A DNA stretch of 11,616 nt, from positions 1 to 11,616 of the forward strand of contig JAEZJB010000394.1 in NCBI GenBank assembly GCA_023415845.1, read 5' to 3'. Shown here one piece after another: positions 1 to 6,201 of the stretch. Made by a program: the position numbers and the translations under genes. Within the stretch, counting starts at the first letter, position 1. Each line of letters begins with the position of its first letter. Origin of the DNA: Chloroflexota bacterium. Lineage in GTDB: Bacteria; Chloroflexota; Chloroflexia; Thermomicrobiales; UBA6265. The notes under the pieces were generated by a model. The model was not told where the DNA came from and did no database searches. It was given only the letters and a program-made list of their open reading frames with translations.

Positions 1-1129
1 GGTAATTTTCGGCCTCGACCTGCTGGGCGTACTGGCGGGCGAGGGAGAGTGGCGAGACATGGTCCATCTCCTGCGACTCTTCGAGACCGGCGCGCAGGCC
101 GGTGACCAGTTCACCATCGCCCCAGTAAGGAGCACAGAAGATCACCACGGAGGCGGCGGTCAGGACCACCGTCAGGCCGATCCGGCGCCAGCCCCACCGC
201 CCCTTCAGCGCCACCACGATGAAGATCGGGATCAGGGCCGCCGTGTAGAGCTTGACCAGCGCCGAGAGGGCGAGCAGTGGGCCGGCCAGGGGTGACCGGC
301 GCTGCAGGGCGACCATCGCCCCGGCCACGAAGATGGTGAGCAGGACGTCGTTGTGGCCGTTGGTGACACCTTCGAACAGCACGAGGGGATTGGCGGCGAA
401 CATGGCAAGGGCCAGCCAGCGTTTTTGCCGCACGCCGGCTGCCCAGGCAACGATCAGGCCGGACGCGCCAATGAGCAGGGCATTGAAGATTTTCAGGGCA
501 ATCAGGGTATCGATGTAGTCGTAGAACCCGGCGATGCGGGCCGGGATGCCGGTCAGGATCAGCCAGGCGGGTCCGTAGAAGAGTTTGACGTCGGTGAGGA
601 AGGCGGGACCGGCGTAGGAATCGGGTACATAGTCGCGGAAGGTGACGAGATAGGGATTCTTGTCATAATGATAGGCGAGCTTCAATTCGATCATGTAGTT
701 GAACACGTCGAGCGCCCCCACCGGGTAGATCAGGAGGGCGCCGATGGAGGGACCAATGACCAGGCCGAGGATGCCCAGTTTGGCCCAGGTGTTCAACGAG
801 CGGCGGGTGGCCAGCAGGGCGACGACGGTGCCGTAGATCACGGCCAGCAGCACGAATGCCTGAAGGGTTTGCTGCAGCGCATGCGACTCGAAGCCGTTGT
901 CGGCGCGTTCGAACGAGAGATGGATGCGATCGCGGTTCTCGAACAATCCCCACCAGGTCTTGATCTTCAGCCAGGTGAGCGTGGAGACGATGGCGCTGGC
1001 GATCAGCCAGGTTGCCGTCATCACCGGCGTGATCATGGGTGGGCGGGGGGAGGATGCGGTGGATGCCTCCGGGGCGTCAGCGGACGCCGGAAGAGCGGGC
1101 GAGGTGTCTGGGAGTGTCACAGTCGACAT
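1..1129 (-). CDS. GT-C-type integral membrane glycosyltransferase, N-terminal part (truncated by window edge)
   Basis: This is a partial minus-strand frame, open for about 376 codons and running off the left edge, so the C-terminus is not seen. After a Ser/Pro/Ala-rich cytosolic N-tail (about residues 1-35) there are several hydrophobic segments (about 37-54, 90-107, 118-136, 185-200, 208-230, 238-255, 260-275, 283-307, 318-333). A DVFNY acidic motif (D141) follows the third segment, then NPY (158-160), YGPAW (185-189) and NPLVLFEGVTNGHND (247-261). That order, with an early loop aspartate, NPY and NGHND, is known from polyprenol-phosphate-sugar-dependent GT-C enzymes (GT87/DUF2029 and MptA/MptB-like). 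It probably transfers a sugar from a lipid carrier on the outer membrane face; acceptor and sugar cannot be read. An in-frame ATG two codons upstream (1135) is an alternative start; a TAG lies just before it. No strong Shine-Dalgarno is seen. The next gene is divergent. Confidence 0.75.
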   Translation of the reverse strand, partial: MSTVTLPDTSPALPASADAPEASTASSPRPPMITPVMTATWLIASAIVSTLTWLKIKTWWGLFENRDRIHLSFERADNGFESHALQQTLQAFVLLAVIYGTVVALLATRRSLNTWAKLGILGLVIGPSIGALLIYPVGALDVFNYMIELKLAYHYDKNPYLVTFRDYVPDSYAGPAFLTDVKLFYGPAWLILTGIPARIAGFYDYIDTLIALKIFNALLIGASGLIVAWAAGVRQKRWLALAMFAANPLVLFEGVTNGHNDVLLTIFVAGAMVALQRRSPLAGPLLALSALVKLYTAALIPIFIVVALKGRWGWRRIGLTVVLTAASVVIFCAPYWGDGELVTGLRAGLEESQEMDHVSPLSLARQYAQQVEAENY

Positions 1130-1373
1130 CGGCATCGCCCACTAACAGAGAATCGAGCCAGCGAACTGGTTGTGGGGCGCAGGATGCCCGCGAACCGGCT
1201 CCACTCATTGCACCACGCCCGTCAAGGCCGGTAGTGGAACCGTACTCTCTCCAGGCATTTTGTGCCTTGCTGCAGCAATCTCTGATCAGGAATGACTGCT
1301 ATTCTGGGCCAAAGCTCTCGGTACGGCGGAATGGTGCCAGGGCCGTGAGCCCACGCCACCACCTTCACAACGG

Positions 1374-1382
1374 GAAAGGGAG
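1374..1382 (+). promoter_or_regulatory. Ribosome binding site of the peroxiredoxin gene
   Basis: The purine-rich GAAAGGGAG ends 4 nt before ATG 1387. It fixes the start of the peroxiredoxin even though the same frame stays open upstream to about position 1039. Confidence 0.7.
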
Positions 1383-1386
1383 ATGT

Positions 1387-1884
1387 ATGTCCGATGCAGC
1401 CACGGGTTTACTGCCAGCGGGTGCGCCAGCCCCAGACTTTACCCTGCCGTCTGGCCCCGGAACTACGGTTTCGCTGAAGGACTTTCGGGGGCGGCCAGTG
1501 GTGCTGGTCTTCTACCCGGCGGACTGGAGTCCGGTCTGTACTGACCAGCTGGGCCTCTATGAGACGCTCCTGCCCGAATTCCAGGCGTTGGGCGATCCGG
1601 CGATTCTGGGGATTTCGGTTGACGGAATCTGGTCGCATGCCGCCTTCGCCGAGAATCGCCACCTGACTTTCCCGATCCTCTCCGATTTCGAACCGAAGGG
1701 TGTGGTCGCCCGCGAGTATGGGGTGTATGACGCGAAGGACGGCACAAGTGGCCGAGCACTCTTCGTGATCGACGGTGACGGCGTGATTCGCTGGAGCTAT
1801 CTCAGTCCGAACAGCGTCAATCCGGGGGCCAATGGCATTTTGTCCGCCCTGGAGGAGATCAACGGAAAGCAGGTGCCCGCATGA
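1387..1884 (+). CDS. Peroxiredoxin (AhpC/TSA family, single cysteine)
   Basis: A 165-residue thioredoxin-fold peroxidase that probably reduces H2O2 or organic hydroperoxides in the cytoplasm. The N-terminus has APDFTLPS (residues 15-22), then LKDFRGRPVVLVFYPADW (30-47). The peroxidatic cysteine is C51 in S-P-V-C. The usual catalytic Thr of the TxxC motif is Ser48 here. The Arg in GRALFVIDGDG matches the conserved active-site arginine of the family. C51 is the only cysteine, so it should act as a 1-Cys peroxiredoxin needing an outside thiol to be recycled. There is no signal peptide. The start is ATG 1387 with a good RBS; the long upstream extension of the frame is not peroxiredoxin-like. The stop overlaps the start of the next gene (ATGA), so the two are almost certainly co-translated. 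It could be a Bcp-like or AhpE-like subfamily member; I cannot decide which. Confidence 0.9.
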   Translation: MSDAATGLLPAGAPAPDFTLPSGPGTTVSLKDFRGRPVVLVFYPADWSPVCTDQLGLYETLLPEFQALGDPAILGISVDGIWSHAAFAENRHLTFPILSDFEPKGVVAREYGVYDAKDGTSGRALFVIDGDGVIRWSYLSPNSVNPGANGILSALEEINGKQVPA

Positions 1885-2420
1885 GCGAGGACGTCCCAGG
1901 CCTCACCATTCCCGTCAGCGACAACGATCACGTGCAGGGACCGGCCGATGCGCCGGTGACCCTGGTGGAATATGGCGACTACGAGTGCCCCTACTGTGGC
2001 ATGGCGGCCCCGATCGTCAAGCGGGTGCAGGAGCAGATGGGAGACCGCCTGCGCTTCGTGTTCCGTAACTTCCCGATCGCCACGTCGCACCCGCATGCCC
2101 GGGCCGCGGCCGAGGCCGCCGAAGCTGCCGGTGGGCAGGGCAAGTTCTGGGAGATGCACGATCAACTCTATCGGCACCAGCATGCCCTGGAGGATGCCGA
2201 CCTCGTGCGGTATGCGACGCGGATTGGCCTGAACGTCGAGCAGTTCGAGCAGGACCTTGCCAACCACACCTACGCCCAGCGGGTTCGTGACGATTTCATG
2301 GGCGGGGTTCGGAGCGGGGTATCTGGCACCCCAGGCTTCTTCATCAATGGTGAGCTCTACCAGGACAGCTGGGACGAAGGCCCCCTGCTGGACGCCCTCG
2401 AATCGGCAGCCCAGGGGTAG
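1881..2420 (+). CDS. DsbA-family thioredoxin-fold oxidoreductase (CPYC)
   Basis: A 179-residue protein overlapping the peroxiredoxin by 4 nt. It has DHVQGPADAPVTLVEYGDYECPYCG (about residues 16-40) with redox pair C36/C39, a helical insertion (about 70-140) and the cis-proline loop GVSGTP at P151, followed by GFFINGELY. This is the layout of DsbA-like Thioredoxin_4 domains, and it closely resembles the soluble domain fused behind NhaA antiporters in some actinobacteria. C36 and C39 are its only cysteines. No signal peptide or lipobox is visible, so it probably acts in the cytoplasm as a thiol reductase or isomerase. From its position it may be the electron donor to the single-cysteine peroxiredoxin (inference). 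The gene ends 23 nt before a strong hairpin. Confidence 0.88.
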   Translation: MSEDVPGLTIPVSDNDHVQGPADAPVTLVEYGDYECPYCGMAAPIVKRVQEQMGDRLRFVFRNFPIATSHPHARAAAEAAEAAGGQGKFWEMHDQLYRHQHALEDADLVRYATRIGLNVEQFEQDLANHTYAQRVRDDFMGGVRSGVSGTPGFFINGELYQDSWDEGPLLDALESAAQG

Positions 2421-2443
2421 AACCGTCCCCACGCCAACCGCGA

Positions 2444-2485
2444 ACGACCTCGCCCGGGGAGAAAACTCGCTCCGGGCGAGGTCGT
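2444..2485. terminator. Perfect 14-bp GC-rich hairpin between convergent genes
   Basis: Arms 2444-2457 and 2472-2485 are perfectly complementary. The loop can form an extra GAG/CTC stem closed by AAAA. It lies 23 nt after the DsbA-like stop and 19 nt past the stop of the convergent methyltransferase, so it can serve both genes. No U-tract follows on either strand, so it may be a U-less terminator or a 3'-end stabiliser. Confidence 0.6.
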
Positions 2486-2504
2486 GGTCCGTTCCGCGGA
2501 GCAA

Positions 2505-3302
2505 TCAGGCGGCGCGCCGGGCTCGCTGATTGCGGGCTTCGTACAACACCAGGCTGGTGGCCACCGCCAGGTTGAGCGAATCGGCCTGGCCCGCCATCGG
2601 AATGCGGACCATGGTCGTGCTGAGGGCGGTCAGCTCCGGAGGCAGCCCCTGCCGCTCGCTGCCCATGAGCAGGACGAACCGGTCATCGTAGCCATGGGTG
2701 GCGTAGTCGGTCTCGGCCCGGTCGGAGGTGCCGACGACCGCCAAACCTCGGGCGGTGACCCAGTCCGCGAAGGTGCTGGTATCGCAGCACACGAGAGGCA
2801 CCGAGAAGGTGGCGCCCATCGCCGCCCGGATGGCAGCCGGGTGCCAGGGGTCGACTGCGTCACCGGTCAGGATGATGCCACCGGCGCCAACGGCGTCGCA
2901 GGTGCGGAGAATGGTGCCGAGATTGCCAGGGTCCTGCGGTTCGTGCAGCACCACGACTGGCGCCTCAGCCTGCGCAAGGGTATCCAGCGACGACCAGATC
3001 TGATGACCGACGGCGGCGATGCCGCGTGGATTCTCCCGGGTGGCGATGGAGGCGAACTGGGCGGCGGTCAGGGGCTGGCAGGGCACGTTCCGGGCCAGGG
3101 CGATGTCGAGCGTGGCCTGGCAATGGCCGTCGCGCACGGCCTCGGGAACGTAGAGCACGACCTCGATTCGCGCCCGGGAGGCGAGGGCGGCACGGACGGG
3201 ACGGATACCTTCGACGAGAAACAGGCCGGTAGCGCGTCGTTCCTTGCGGGAATGCAGGCGACGGCAGGTGCGGAGGGAGACGCTGGGTGATGGGGCGGGC
3301 AT
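2505..3302 (-). CDS. SPOUT-family RNA 2'-O-ribose methyltransferase (TrmH/RlmB-like)
   Basis: A 265-residue SAM-dependent methyltransferase expected to methylate a ribose 2'-OH in rRNA or tRNA. The N-terminal part (about 10-85) looks like the SpoU substrate-binding domain: LHSRKERR followed by FLVEGIRPVRAAL. The C-terminal part is the trefoil-knot catalytic domain. Motif 1 is DPGNLGTILR (N127, R133), motif 2 is LLMGSERQGLP (E216), and motif 3 is VRIPMAGQADSLNLAVATS (S242, N244). These are the three classic SpoU motifs, all intact. The start is ATG 3302, preceded by AGGA about 9 nt upstream. The frame stays open to 3461, but the extra 53 residues are Pro-rich and not family-like. The RNA target cannot be told from sequence. 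It is convergent with the redox pair and divergent from the WYL regulator. Confidence 0.9.
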   Translation of the reverse strand: MPAPSPSVSLRTCRRLHSRKERRATGLFLVEGIRPVRAALASRARIEVVLYVPEAVRDGHCQATLDIALARNVPCQPLTAAQFASIATRENPRGIAAVGHQIWSSLDTLAQAEAPVVVLHEPQDPGNLGTILRTCDAVGAGGIILTGDAVDPWHPAAIRAAMGATFSVPLVCCDTSTFADWVTARGLAVVGTSDRAETDYATHGYDDRFVLLMGSERQGLPPELTALSTTMVRIPMAGQADSLNLAVATSLVLYEARNQRARRAA

Positions 3303-3657
3303 GTCGATACGTCCTGGACCAGTGAAGGGCAAGGGCGCACCTGGGGAGATGTGATTGGGGTGAAGGGGTTCCGGGTGCGCCAGACGAAGCGGCACTCGGA
3401 CGACCACCCATGGGTTGTGTGTCCAGGGTTGGCTTCCCGGCCAGACCAGGCACCGGTTCACGCCGGGGAGGCGTGGTGCTGGTCCGTCGTCCGAGAAGCA
3501 CTATCCAAGAACAGGGGTATAGGGATAGGTGCGGTCCATGCTTCCAGATCCAGATCGTATGTCGAATTCTGTCCCTATCGTAGCAGACCCCGGGCTGGAT
3601 CGTGCTTGCCGGTTGCCCTACAGCCAGCAACCATCCGGTCGTGCGACACTCTCACCG
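3303..3657. other. Intergenic divergent region between methyltransferase and WYL regulator
   Basis: This 355-nt gap holds no convincing gene. Both flanking genes point away from it, so it should contain their promoters. Its most structured part is 3501-3581, with ATAGGGA and TCCCTAT dyads and a tandem CCAGAT repeat at 3544-3555. No strong sigma70 pair could be matched on either strand. Confidence 0.5.
3519..3578. promoter_or_regulatory. Possible operator: spaced dyad ATAGGGA / TCCCTAT
   Basis: ATAGGGA at 3519-3525 is the inverted complement of TCCCTAT at 3572-3578. A second, tighter dyad CTATCC (3501-3506) / GGATAG (3523-3528) shares the same half-site. The sites lie 80-140 nt upstream of the WYL regulator start, where an autoregulatory operator would be expected. 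This is inference only; short repeats of this size can arise by chance. Confidence 0.3.
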
Positions 3658-4398
3658 ATGACGCGCGCCGAACGCCTGCTCCAGTTGATGCACCTGCTGC
3701 GCCTCCATCGCTTCCCGGTGGCAGGCGAGACGCTGGCGGCCGACCTCGGCATCTCGCTGCGCACCCTGTATCGCGACATCGCCGCCCTGCAGGACCAGGG
3801 CGCGGAGATCGAGGGCACACCGGGACGCGGGTATCGGCTCAAACCCGGCTTCCTGCTGCCACCGCTGATGTTTACCGACGAGGAGATCGAAGCGCTGGTG
3901 CTGGGGACGCGCTGGGTGGCCTCGCGGACCGCCGATCCGGTGCTGGCCCGAGCTGGACAGAGCGCCCTTGCCCGCATCGCCGCCGTGTTGCCCGCCGATT
4001 TGCGCGAGCAGCTGGAAGGAACCGCCCTGTTCGTGCCGGCGCTGGGCCGGGGTGATGAAGGGGAGGAGCAGGAGCGACCACCCGTGCTGCCACGCCTACG
4101 GGCAGCGATACGCGATGAACTGAAGGTACGGATTGGCTATCGCAACGAAGCCGGTGACGCCTCGGAGCGGGTGATCTGGCCGGTCGCGCTCGCCTATTTC
4201 GAGCACGTTCCGGTCGTTTCGGGTTGGTGCGAACTGCGCCAGGATTTCCGCAACTTCCGGATCGACCGGATTTCGTCGCTGACCATGACCACCGAGCAGT
4301 ATCCCCAACGTCGCGCGGATCTGTTGCCGCGATGGCGGAAGGCCAACGGGATTCCGGCGCCCGATCGCCGCCCGGCCGCACGCACCCGGCAGACCTGA
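3658..4398 (+). CDS. YafY-family HTH-WYL transcriptional regulator
   Basis: A 246-residue regulator. Residues 1-60 form a winged helix of the HTH_11/DeoR-like type: MTRAERLLQLMHLLR, then LAADLGISLRTLYRDIAAL as recognition region, then the wing GTPGRGYRL. Residues about 145-215 are the WYL ligand-sensing domain, ending in ELRQDFRNFRIDRI, the conserved Arg-rich strand. As in YafY (COG2378) proteins, the literal W-Y-L triplet is replaced, here by VPVVSGW. It probably binds DNA near its own gene and the neighbouring VOC gene and responds to a small ligand. ATG 3658 is chosen because the family begins MTRAERLLQ; the frame is open to GTG 3529, but those residues are not HTH-like. No Shine-Dalgarno is visible before 3658, so a leaderless message is possible. 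Confidence 0.88.
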   Translation: MTRAERLLQLMHLLRLHRFPVAGETLAADLGISLRTLYRDIAALQDQGAEIEGTPGRGYRLKPGFLLPPLMFTDEEIEALVLGTRWVASRTADPVLARAGQSALARIAAVLPADLREQLEGTALFVPALGRGDEGEEQERPPVLPRLRAAIRDELKVRIGYRNEAGDASERVIWPVALAYFEHVPVVSGWCELRQDFRNFRIDRISSLTMTTEQYPQRRADLLPRWRKANGIPAPDRRPAARTRQT

Positions 4399-4514
4399 CA
4401 CGACATATCCATCCAGGTGCAGGTAGCAGGCAGGTGATCGCCAGAAGGGGAAGAATCTGCCCCAAAATTGCCGCGACTTGCTGCCATGTTCTGTCACAAC
4501 CCGGCGGGACGATG

Positions 4515-4550
4515 GACTCAGCGCCACGGATATGGCCGTGGCGCCGAGTC
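4515..4550 (+). promoter_or_regulatory. 15-bp hairpin upstream of VOC gene
   Basis: Arms 4515-4529 and 4536-4550 are complementary except for one A-C mismatch (4520/4545), around a 6-nt loop. The hairpin lies 116 nt after the WYL stop and only 9 nt before the VOC ribosome binding site, followed by repeated ATC. It could be a terminator/attenuator of the WYL transcript, a 5'-leader element of the VOC gene, or an operator; the sequence does not decide. Confidence 0.5.
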
Positions 4551-4559
4551 ATCATCATC

Positions 4560-4565
4560 AGGGAG
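4560..4565 (+). promoter_or_regulatory. Ribosome binding site of VOC gene
   Basis: AGGGAG sits 8 nt before ATG 4574. It fixes that start over the open frame upstream, which reaches back to 4478. Confidence 0.7.
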
Positions 4566-4573
4566 TGCCTGCC

Positions 4574-4963
4574 ATGGAACCGACCTACACCATTCTTTAC
4601 GTCGCTGATGTGGCCCGCAGCGTCGCCTTCTATCGCGAAGTCTTTGGCGTGGAGCCGGTGGAACAGCAGCCCACCTTTGGCATGTTCGTGCAGACGCCCG
4701 GACGTGCCTGGGGACTCTGGCAGCGTGACCAGGTCAAGCCGGCCGCTACCGAATCGGTGGGTGGCGCCGAGTACTGCATTTCCGTGGGAAGTCGTGAAGA
4801 ACTCGACACCCTGGTTGCGCAGTGGCGCGAGCGAGGCATCCCCATCGCGCAGGAGCCAACCGAGATGGACTTCGGGTACACGTTCGTTGCGCTGGACCCC
4901 GATGGCCATCGAATCCGGCCGATGGCCCCGGCCCAGCATACGGAGGCTGCCCGCGCGTCCTGA
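4574..4963 (+). CDS. VOC (glyoxalase/bleomycin-resistance fold) family protein
   Basis: A 129-residue single VOC domain made of two beta-alpha-beta-beta-beta units. The first unit is YTILYVADVARSVAFYREVFGVEP (about 5-28), then GMFVQTPGRAWGLWQR. The second is AEYCISVGSREELDTLVAQWRERGI, ending MDFGYTFVALDPDGHRIRP. This is the typical end of small dioxygenase/lactoylglutathione-lyase-like proteins. VOC proteins may be metal enzymes or may bind and sequester drugs; the substrate cannot be read here. The DPDGHRI terminal strand usually carries a metal-ligand position, but a full ligand set is not certain. It follows the YafY/WYL regulator on the same strand, an arrangement seen often for this family, so the regulator probably controls it (inference). 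Start ATG 4574 with AGGGAG 8 nt upstream. Confidence 0.88.
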   Translation: MEPTYTILYVADVARSVAFYREVFGVEPVEQQPTFGMFVQTPGRAWGLWQRDQVKPAATESVGGAEYCISVGSREELDTLVAQWRERGIPIAQEPTEMDFGYTFVALDPDGHRIRPMAPAQHTEAARAS

Positions 4964-4977
4964 TCCGGTTGCCACCT

Positions 4978-5008
4978 CGGGCCAGGCATGCGCGCCATGC
5001 CTGGCCCG
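4978..5008. terminator. Perfect 13-bp hairpin between convergent genes
   Basis: Arms 4978-4990 and 4996-5008 are perfectly complementary around the 5-nt loop CGCGC. It lies 14 nt after the VOC stop and 9 nt beyond the stop of the convergent hydrolase. There is no U-tract on either strand. It is a likely bidirectional 3'-end element. Confidence 0.6.
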
Positions 5009-5017
5009 GCGCGCAGA

Positions 5018-5857
5018 TTACTGCCCGACGAAGTCAAGCAACGCCTGGTTGACCTCCTCGGAGTGGGTCCAGAGCAAGCCGTGGGGCGCACCCTCGATGG
5101 GAACGAGCGTGACCTGGGCGTTGATCAGCGCGTCGGGCAGGAGCTTGCCGGTCGCTTCGAAGGGCAGGATGCGGTCTTCGGTGCCCTGGACGACGAGCGT
5201 CGGAATGTCGAACGCCGGCAGGTCGCCCCGAAAATCGGTCAGCCAGGAGGGAACGACGGCCGCCGCCGCGTACCAGGAACTGCCGATCGCCACATTCCAG
5301 GACGCATTGACCGCGTCCTGGCTGATCCGCGAGCCGAGGAATTTGTCGAGGTTGTAGAAGTTTTCGTAGAAGCTGGTGAACCAGGCGAAACGATCGGCGG
5401 TGGCACTGGCCTTGATGCCATCGAAGACGGACTGGTCAACCCCGGTCGGGTTGTCATCGGTCTTGAGCAGGAAGGGCGGGATTGGTCCGAGCAGACCCGC
5501 TTTGGCGATCCGGCCACTGCCGTAGGTGCCCAGGTAGCGGGTGACCTCCCCGGTTCCCATCGAGAAACCCATCAGGATCACGTCAGACAGATCGAGCGTA
5601 TCGAGCAGCGTATTGAGGTCGGCGGCGAAGGTATCGTAATCGTAGCCGGTGACTGGCTGGCTGGACTGGCCATAGCCGCGCCGGTCATACGTAATGACGC
5701 GGTAGCCAGCCTGGAGCAGGGCTGCTTCCTGTTTTTCCCAGGAGCGTCCGTTGAGCGGATAGCCGTGGATCAGGACGACCGGCTGCCCACTTCCGTGGTC
5801 TTCGTAAAAGATCTGGATCTCGGTCGAGTTTTCAGTGCCAACTGTGATGAACCCCAT
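5018..5857 (-). CDS. Alpha/beta hydrolase, non-haem chloroperoxidase/perhydrolase-like
   Basis: A 279-residue alpha/beta hydrolase, the usual length for cofactor-free haloperoxidase/arylesterase relatives. The oxyanion-hole motif is VVLIHGYPLNGRSWEKQ (about 27-43). Then comes RVITYDRRGYGQSSQP (53-68) and the nucleophile elbow GFSMG with Ser99. The acid is Asp228 in GTEDRILP and the base is His259 in GAPHG, so the triad is intact. PFLLKTDDNPTGVD (128-141) is typical of this subfamily's lid. Expected activity is hydrolysis of esters, or perhydrolysis/halogenation with peroxide in vitro; the natural substrate is unknown. No signal peptide, so cytoplasmic. The start is ATG 5857 with a strong AAGGAAGGAG just upstream; the frame's extension to 6250 runs through the promoter region and is not protein-like. 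It is divergent from the ABC operon and convergent with the VOC gene. Confidence 0.9.
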   Translation of the reverse strand: MGFITVGTENSTEIQIFYEDHGSGQPVVLIHGYPLNGRSWEKQEAALLQAGYRVITYDRRGYGQSSQPVTGYDYDTFAADLNTLLDTLDLSDVILMGFSMGTGEVTRYLGTYGSGRIAKAGLLGPIPPFLLKTDDNPTGVDQSVFDGIKASATADRFAWFTSFYENFYNLDKFLGSRISQDAVNASWNVAIGSSWYAAAAVVPSWLTDFRGDLPAFDIPTLVVQGTEDRILPFEATGKLLPDALINAQVTLVPIEGAPHGLLWTHSEEVNQALLDFVGQ

Positions 5858-5992
5858 TGGCGACTCCTTCCTTGAATCCGCGAATACACCACGGGGCAGT
5901 GACCACCCTGCGCCCTGATTTCGATCATACATAATGTTTCGAGAATATGGGGAAAACAGCATATGAAGGAAGATTGGCCTGCAGGCGATTGA

Positions 5993-6007
5993 CGTGCATT
6001 TTGCACG
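5993..6007. promoter_or_regulatory. Palindrome CGTGCA-TTT-TGCACG, possible operator
   Basis: A perfect 6-bp inverted repeat with a 3-nt centre, in the middle of a divergent promoter region. TTGACG at 5989-5994 overlaps its left arm, but no -10 box follows at the right spacing. It could be a repressor site for either gene. Confidence 0.35.
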
Positions 6008-6113
6008 AAAGGTTTGGGGGCAGGTGGCGTGCGGAGCCACCATCTTCGCGATTGGCCTGAATGTTGCGAGGTGAGAGATGCGGCATGGGATGCGTGCAAT
6101 GCATGCGACAGGG

Positions 6114-6142
6114 TTGACGGTTTTTCCACGGCTGCATACGAT
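6114..6142 (+). promoter_or_regulatory. Sigma70-type promoter of the ABC importer operon
   Basis: TTGACG (6114-6119) matches the -35 consensus at five of six bases. After exactly 17 nt comes TACGAT (6137-6142), four of six for the -10. Transcription would start near 6149, giving a leader of about 65 nt before the GTG start at 6214. Confidence 0.6.
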
Positions 6143-6161
6143 GCCCGAAGTTTCCAAACAA

Positions 6162-6186
6162 GGGATCCGCAGCTGGGCGGTATCCC
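6162..6186 (+). promoter_or_regulatory. Leader hairpin of the ABC operon mRNA
   Basis: GGGAT+CCGC (6162-6170) pairs with GCGG+ATCCC (6177-6180 and 6182-6186), leaving T6181 bulged and a 6-nt loop. It is followed by CTTTTTAG (6193-6200) and the ribosome binding site. It may stabilise the message or modulate initiation; a hairpin followed by a T-run also resembles an attenuator. Confidence 0.35.
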
Positions 6187-6201
6187 CGCGCGTCTTTTTA
6201 G

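Noticed and set aside
353..1234. 293-residue plus-strand frame opposite the glycosyltransferase
   Set aside because: Its Gly/Asp/Gln/His-rich composition is that of a complement of membrane-protein codons, while the minus strand encodes a coherent multi-span protein.
1270..1305. Possible promoter of the redox pair with TATTCT (1300-1305) as -10
   Set aside because: No acceptable -35 was found at 16-18 nt; the nearest TTGCTG is too far upstream.
2484..3290. Plus-strand 268-residue frame opposite the SPOUT methyltransferase
   Set aside because: The minus strand holds all three SpoU motifs intact; the plus frame is Gly/Asp-rich shadow.
3529..3657. GTG start adding 43 residues to the WYL regulator
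   Set aside because: The added sequence is not HTH-like, while MTRAERLLQ at 3658 is the usual family start. The lack of a Shine-Dalgarno at 3658 leaves some doubt.
3872..4975. Minus-strand 367-residue frame over the WYL and VOC genes
   Set aside because: It crosses two genes with clear domains and the hairpin between them; the product is Arg/Pro-rich with no motif.
4224..5875. Plus-strand frames of 377 and 295 residues across VOC and hydrolase genes
   Set aside because: Both are out of frame with, or antisense to, well-supported genes and lack domain signatures.
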